From: CAZIMM01 sp964540415
Lineage (GTDB): Bacteria; Bacillota; Clostridia; Oscillospirales; Acutalibacteraceae
Length of the DNA: 8,266 nt
NCBI GenBank assembly: GCA_964540415.1
Contig: CAZIMM010000093.1
Location: forward strand, 1-8,266
Direction of reading: 5' to 3'
In this document: positions 7,099 through 8,266 of the stretch, piece by piece
How the letters are laid out: every line of letters starts with the position of its first letter
Position numbering within the stretch: the first letter of the stretch is position 1
Made by a program: the position numbers and the translations under genes
The notes under the pieces: model-generated
Database searches by the model: none
Seen by the model: the letters and a program-made list of their open reading frames with translations, nothing else
What the model was told of the DNA's origin: nothing

Positions 7099-7785
7099 TC
7101 AACCTTTGTCCATCATGCTCAGTATTGTCTCATCCCCGTAGACACTCTTCCAGTCCTTTGCGAAATCCTCAATTGCATTAATTGTCAGCGGGTGGTAAGT
7201 GAGCTGCTCAAACAAAGCCGGATTGATTGTGATTGCATGGCTGCCAACCATTGCAATTTTATGAACCTGCTCAACGTTCTTGAAGCTGGCGGCAAGTACC
7301 TTGCAGTCGATGTTGTGAATCTTGAACATGCTGACAATTTCCTCAACGACATGAACACCGTCCGAAACAATGTTGTCAAGCCTGTTGATATAGGGCGCAA
7401 CAAACGCAGCACCTGCCTTTGCCGCTATAAGCGCCTGCTGCGGGGTGAAAATTGCCGTCATTGTAACATTGATTCCCATTTTGCTGAGAATCTGCGTTGC
7501 CTTAAGCCCGTCTGGGGAAATCGGTATCTTGATATAAAAATTTTCGCCGACAAACTCCATGAGTGATATGGCTTCCTTGACGATATCCTCCGCTTTTTCA
7601 GCAGTGGTCTGAATGTGAAGCATTTTATTCGGGCCGATAACATCCCTGATTTCCTTGATGAGCTGCTTGAAATCCGATTTTTCTTTTGAAATAATCGTCG
7701 GATTTGTCGTCACTCCGTCGATAGGATAATACTCCACGCATTTTTTGATTTGCTCAATATGGGCACTGTCGATAATATATAACAT
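7099..7785 (-). CDS. fsa: Fructose-6-phosphate aldolase / transaldolase family protein (FSA/TalC type)
   Basis: A 228-residue class I aldolase of the small transaldolase family (usual length about 215-220). The Schiff-base lysine is Lys86 in FYIKIPIS. Other family landmarks are IIDSA with Asp6, GVTTNPTII (24-32), APYINRLD (130-137) and VLAASFKN. Aligned by hand to my memory of E. coli FsaA, position 59 is Gln and the position equivalent to Tyr131 is Tyr132. Transaldolases of this fold usually carry Glu and Phe there, so cleavage or synthesis of fructose 6-phosphate from dihydroxyacetone and glyceraldehyde 3-phosphate is favoured over transaldolase activity. The ATG is preceded by GGAG with a 9-base spacing. 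It is a stand-alone gene with its own promoter, convergent with the phosphonate operon and with no obvious functional link to it. Confidence 0.92.
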   Translation of the reverse strand: MLYIIDSAHIEQIKKCVEYYPIDGVTTNPTIISKEKSDFKQLIKEIRDVIGPNKMLHIQTTAEKAEDIVKEAISLMEFVGENFYIKIPISPDGLKATQILSKMGINVTMTAIFTPQQALIAAKAGAAFVAPYINRLDNIVSDGVHVVEEIVSMFKIHNIDCKVLAASFKNVEQVHKIAMVGSHAITINPALFEQLTYHPLTINAIEDFAKDWKSVYGDETILSMMDKG

Positions 7786-7794
7786 CTTTAATTA

Positions 7795-7798
7795 CTCC
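7795..7798 (-). promoter_or_regulatory. Ribosome binding site of the aldolase gene
   Basis: On the minus strand GGAG stands 9 bases before the ATG at 7785, with no competing in-frame start between them. It fixes the start chosen for the aldolase. Confidence 0.75.
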
Positions 7799-7853
7799 AA
7801 ACTTTTTTGCCGCAATATCATTCCCACTCTTTTTCTGTTTCTTATTACCACTT

Positions 7854-7882
7854 ATAATACATTGTTTTTCCTCTAAAATCAA
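7854..7882 (-). promoter_or_regulatory. Predicted sigma-A promoter for the aldolase gene
   Basis: Read on the minus strand: TTGATT (-35, bases 7882-7877), a 17-base spacer, then TATTAT (-10, bases 7859-7854). The spacing is optimal, and the boxes match consensus at 4 of 6 and 5 of 6. Transcription would start near base 7847, giving a leader of about 60 bases. No operator-like palindrome was seen overlapping it. Confidence 0.65.
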
Positions 7883-8012
7883 GCCGTTTCATACATATAT
7901 TCTCTGTGTTATCGTGGTTATCCGATTTTTCGTTGCAAAAAAAGTTGCAATTTCCTGTTTTCAAAATAGCAAGTGGCTTTGAGGTTAGGTGCATTTGTGT
8001 TTTTCAAAAAAA

Positions 8013-8036
8013 GAATCCGGCCAAAAGGTCGGATTC
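8013..8036 (-). terminator. Rho-independent terminator of the right-edge gene
   Basis: GAATCCGGCC and GGTCGGATTC form a 10-base-pair stem with one G-T wobble and a 4-base loop (8023-8026). On the minus strand it is followed at once by seven T (bases 8012-8006). It lies 34 bases beyond the stop codon of the minus-strand gene entering from the right, which makes that the natural upstream gene. On the plus strand only a weaker AACTTTTTATA follows. Confidence 0.87.
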
Positions 8037-8070
8037 AACTTTTTATATTTCGCTGTTCGTATATAGATTC

Positions 8071-8266
8071 TCAACAACATTTGTTATAGGTAAGCGGTAA
8101 ATCTTCATTCAGCGCAGCATCAGAGAGAAACAGCCAGTCGATGTCCTCGCCGTCCTCGCATAAGCCGATGGCTCCGGCGGGCGAAACCACATAAAAGCTG
8201 TCCTCATCGATGGGGTTTTCACTGTCGCTTGTCTCGGCAAGCACCAGCAAGCCTTTTACATCGTAT
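8071..8266 (-). CDS. C-terminal 64 residues of an unidentified acidic protein (partial)
   Basis: An open minus-strand frame enters from the right edge (first full codon ends at base 8265) and stops with TGA at 8071-8073. The visible end begins YDVKGLLVLAETS, continues through SFYVVSPAGAIG and EDIDWLFLSD, and closes with a short tail ending NKCC. It is strongly acidic, with many Asp and Glu and few basic residues, and soluble in appearance. I do not recognise the family. Support that it is real: the frame is open to the edge while the frame one base over hits a stop early, the composition is protein-like, and a strong terminator follows 34 bases later. The start and function lie outside the window. 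Confidence 0.72.
   Translation of the reverse strand, partial: YDVKGLLVLAETSDSENPIDEDSFYVVSPAGAIGLCEDGEDIDWLFLSDAALNEDLPLTYNKCC

Larger units (their letters stand above)
7786..8070. other. A+T-rich intergenic region
   Basis: This 285-base gap is clearly richer in A+T than the flanking genes. It holds the aldolase ribosome site and promoter on the minus strand (left part) and the terminator of the right-edge gene (8013-8036). Between about 7890 and 8000 I see no convincing gene, RNA fold or repeat. Confidence 0.6.

Noticed and set aside
7046..7141. Protein-like short frame beginning VNFTGEKYESVTTWHNAL between the operon and the aldolase
   Set aside because: It looks somewhat coding-like and might be a gene remnant, but it is only about 31 codons from a GTG, has no ribosome site, and runs into the antisense of the aldolase; there is too little to call a pseudogene.
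7192..7566. 124-codon plus-strand frame opposite the aldolase gene
   Set aside because: It is antisense to a clear FSA-family gene and has no family motifs of its own.
7853..7858. Perfect TATAAT on the plus strand
   Set aside because: No -35-like sequence lies 16-18 bases upstream and no plus-strand gene follows; the minus-strand reading of the same bases has a well-spaced -35.
7906..8100. 64-codon plus-strand frame in the A+T-rich gap
   Set aside because: It runs straight through a terminator hairpin and over the end of the right-edge gene, has no ribosome site, and looks like chance.
1..8266. CRISPR arrays, tRNA or rRNA genes, insertion sequences, phage genes, attachment sites
   Set aside because: No repeat-spacer pattern, cloverleaf, transposase or integrase sequence, or flanking direct repeats were seen on either strand.

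Overview
The window carries one tightly packed plus-strand operon (bases 1 to about 6934, already running at the left edge), then a convergent minus-strand sugar-phosphate aldolase gene and the 3' end of a second minus-strand gene. Roughly balanced base composition, clean Shine-Dalgarno sites, a Gram-positive-style YidC and signal peptidase I, and a TagF-like transferase suggest a low-to-mid GC Firmicute, probably a clostridial gut or rumen lineage. This assignment is inference; no rRNA or other taxonomic marker is present.

The first three genes form a phosphonate pathway. The 5'-truncated aepX product has the tail of a cytidylyltransferase domain fused to phosphoenolpyruvate mutase, which forms the C-P bond. 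The aepY product is phosphonopyruvate decarboxylase, which pulls the unfavourable mutase equilibrium forward. The third gene fuses a sugar/choline-phosphate-type nucleotidyltransferase to an iron-alcohol-dehydrogenase-type phosphonoacetaldehyde reductase. No 2-aminoethylphosphonate transaminase is visible, so the predicted product is 2-hydroxyethylphosphonate, activated as a CMP ester.

The operon then turns to the membrane. A 93-residue protein with a signal peptide and one further membrane helix precedes an 863-residue three-part fusion: an apparently active signal peptidase I, a YidC/Oxa1 insertase core and a CDP-glycerol glycerophosphotransferase (TagB/TagF)-like domain. The predicted topology is coherent: peptidase outside, YidC helices in the membrane, transferase in the cytosol where a CMP-phosphonate donor would be. 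The simplest reading is a pathway that makes an activated phosphonate and attaches it to a cell-surface glycopolymer, lipid or protein, with the last step tethered to an insertase/peptidase. This fusion is the most unusual thing in the window.

A hairpin at 6957-6992, with T-rich runs on both sides in the appropriate orientations, separates the operon from the convergent aldolase gene (7099-7785, minus), whose active-site residues look like fructose-6-phosphate aldolase rather than transaldolase. That gene has a recognisable promoter at 7854-7882. A second minus-strand gene enters from the right edge (stop at 8071) and is followed by a strong terminator at 8013-8036.
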